DNA from: Chamaesiphon sp041738715
GTDB taxonomy: Bacteria > Cyanobacteriota > Cyanobacteriia > Cyanobacteriales > Chamaesiphonaceae
Length of the DNA stretch: 64,000 nt
Reading direction: 5' to 3'
Assembly: GCA_041738715.1 (NCBI GenBank)
Contig: JBGSPI010000138.1
Location: forward strand, 17,674-81,673
The position numbers and the translations under genes were made by a program. This document shows positions 63,268 to 64,000 of the stretch, piece after piece. The stretch's first letter is position 1. Every line of letters begins with the position of its first letter. The notes beneath the pieces were generated by a model. The model was not told the DNA's origin and did not search any database. It saw only the letters and a list, made by a program, of their open reading frames with translations.

Positions 63268-63815
63268 AGCGGTTGCAACGACTAGTTTCACGCAAAGTCA
63301 AAGGTTCTAGTAATCGCAGAAAAGCTAAAGTTAAATTAAGTAGAATCCACATCAAAATAAGTAGACAACGTAAAGACCACGCGATCAAATTGGCGCGGTG
63401 CGTAATCCAATCTAACGATTTGGTCGTCTATGAAGATTTGAGGGTGAAGAATATGTTAAAAAACCACTGTTTGGCTAAGTCAATTAGCGATGCAGGTTGG
63501 TATCAATTTAGGGTTTGGCTGGAGTATTTCGGGAAAGTATTTGGGAGAGCTACTGTAGCTGTAAATTCTGCATACACAAGCCAAGAATGCTCTAGTTGCG
63601 GCGTAATTGTTAAAAAATCTCTATCGACTAGGACGCACGTATGTCAGTGCGGATGTGTTCTAGATAGGGATGAAAATGCCGCTATCAATATCCTAAATAA
63701 AGGACTATCTACGGTGGGGCACACCGGAAGATCTGTTCGACTACGCTCACTGAGCGAAGCCGAAGTGAACGCTCAGGGAGATTCATCCTCTACCGTCGCT
63801 GGTGCAAACTTGTGA
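63264..63815 (+). CDS. tnpB: TnpB C-terminal part (split gene)
   Basis: 183 residues: KRLQRLVSRKVKGSSNRRK, RuvC II glutamate in VVYEDLRVKNML, zinc ribbon CSSCG...CQCG, and RuvC III aspartate in LDRDENAAINI. Its ATG overlaps the stop of the first part (ATGA), allowing coupled translation. Near the end about 13 residues (RSVRLRSLSEAEV) interrupt the usual GHTGTLNA-like tail; they are encoded by an inserted palindrome. The two halves together contain all RuvC residues, but neither alone does. Confidence 0.85.
   Translation: MKRLQRLVSRKVKGSSNRRKAKVKLSRIHIKISRQRKDHAIKLARCVIQSNDLVVYEDLRVKNMLKNHCLAKSISDAGWYQFRVWLEYFGKVFGRATVAVNSAYTSQECSSCGVIVKKSLSTRTHVCQCGCVLDRDENAAINILNKGLSTVGHTGRSVRLRSLSEAEVNAQGDSSSTVAGANL
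63736..63764. repeat. Palindromic repeat inserted in the tnpB tail
   Basis: TTCGACTACGCTCA and TGAGCGAAGCCGAA form a 12-of-14 paired stem with a 1-nt loop. It belongs to the same sort of dispersed repeat as at 1280-1400. Confidence 0.6.
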
Positions 63816-63885
63816 CGGCAAGATGGATCATTGAACTGAGAATCCCCGTCGATTCATTGCGGGGAGTGTGTGCGATTCGTTCCAG
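63740..63885 (+). ncRNA. Predicted omega (re)RNA at the right end of the IS605-type element
   Basis: TnpB guide RNAs derive from the tnpB 3' end and the right end of the element, finishing with a guide taken from flanking DNA. Here CGGCAAGATGGATCATTGAA, the 63844-63864 hairpin and the following GAGTGTG match the usual right-end pattern. Guide bases would begin just after about 63870. Boundaries are inferred. 63886-64000 shows no further feature. Confidence 0.4.
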
Positions 63886-64000
63886 ATGAATCACGGTAAA
63901 GTCCGTAAATAACTCTGGCAGCAAGGAAGCACGTCCAATTCAGAAATATATATTACTGGAAAAAAAAGAAGTAAATCCGAGCTGAACTCCTGAACTGATG

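Larger units (their letters stand above)
62485..63870 (+). mobile_element. IS200/IS605-superfamily element carrying only tnpB
   Basis: The left CCCCG-CGGGG hairpin (62485-62505) and right hairpin (63844-63864, followed by AGTGTG) are matching subterminal structures. TnpB is present but no TnpA (Y1 transposase) or serine recombinase, so it depends on a helper. Exact ends are not fixed by sequence alone; no target duplication is expected for this class. Confidence 0.75.

Noticed and set aside
63264..63815. Second tnpB part as an independent complete transposase
   Set aside because: It lacks the N-terminal region and the first RuvC aspartate, which are in the preceding overlapping frame.

Overview
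This window comes from a cyanobacterial chromosome. The HIP1-type octamer GCGATCGC and its core GATCG occur throughout. Several genes are found essentially only in cyanobacteria and plastids or are typical of them: a Ycf51/DUF2518 membrane protein, RNase E with an arginine-rich C-terminal tail, phycobilin-lyase-like HEAT proteins, an Atx1-type copper chaperone beside a PacS/CtaA-like ATPase, and a petF-like ferredoxin domain. Short tandem heptamer repeats also fit. The genus cannot be fixed from sequence reading alone.

Layout. 1-11.5 kb: a tandem-GNAT acetyltransferase running off the left edge, two divergent HEAT-repeat genes with a small coiled-coil gene, tRNA-Cys, a polysaccharide-export SLBB protein, sufU-ycf51, a protein with four 63-bp tandem repeats, a complete IS4-family insertion sequence (TIRs and 9-bp target duplication) inserted at that gene's stop codon, a redoxin and hisH. 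11.5-17.6 kb: a frameshifted membrane-protein gene, hrcA and a rhodanese; then atx1 with a copper P-type ATPase, and a membrane pentapeptide-repeat protein. 17.8-33.4 kb: a CobO-like protein without a P-loop, rne with a long leader, a cysteine desulfurase, an LRV-repeat protein with a MoxR ATPase, nfu, mazG, tRNA-Leu, CHAD, HNH, PhoD-like phosphatase, larE, an ABC permease and a small secreted protein. 33.5-43.7 kb: a flavoprotein, an AAC(3)-I-like acetyltransferase, ABC ATPases, nagB, tRNA-Pro, a thioredoxin, holA and a LivH/NatD permease.

43.8-55.1 kb is the most unusual part. A 1882-residue protein joins a sacsin/NO VEIN-type Hsp90-like ATPase, a DUF3883 nuclease-like domain and a complete plant-type [2Fe-2S] ferredoxin in one reading frame. 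It starts 6 bp from a divergent small membrane protein. Beyond gyrA lie a PD-(D/E)XK nuclease-like gene, an internally deleted Uma2 remnant and a BCS1-like AAA ATPase. 55.3-64 kb: hsp20, a CIA30-family protein, a secreted Pro/Thr-rich protein, a GT2 glycosyltransferase, a panB-eda-pentapeptide gene cluster, and an IS200/IS605-type element with a split tnpB and a probable omega-RNA end.

Three themes recur. Fe-S biogenesis genes (sufU, cysteine desulfurase, nfu) are scattered singly. Stress and proteostasis genes (hrcA, hsp20, AAA ATPases, the sacsin-like protein) are frequent. Small palindromic repeats have inserted in frame into both transposon genes, and hairpin or heptamer repeats sit at many gene ends. 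No CRISPR array, rRNA or replication origin was seen.
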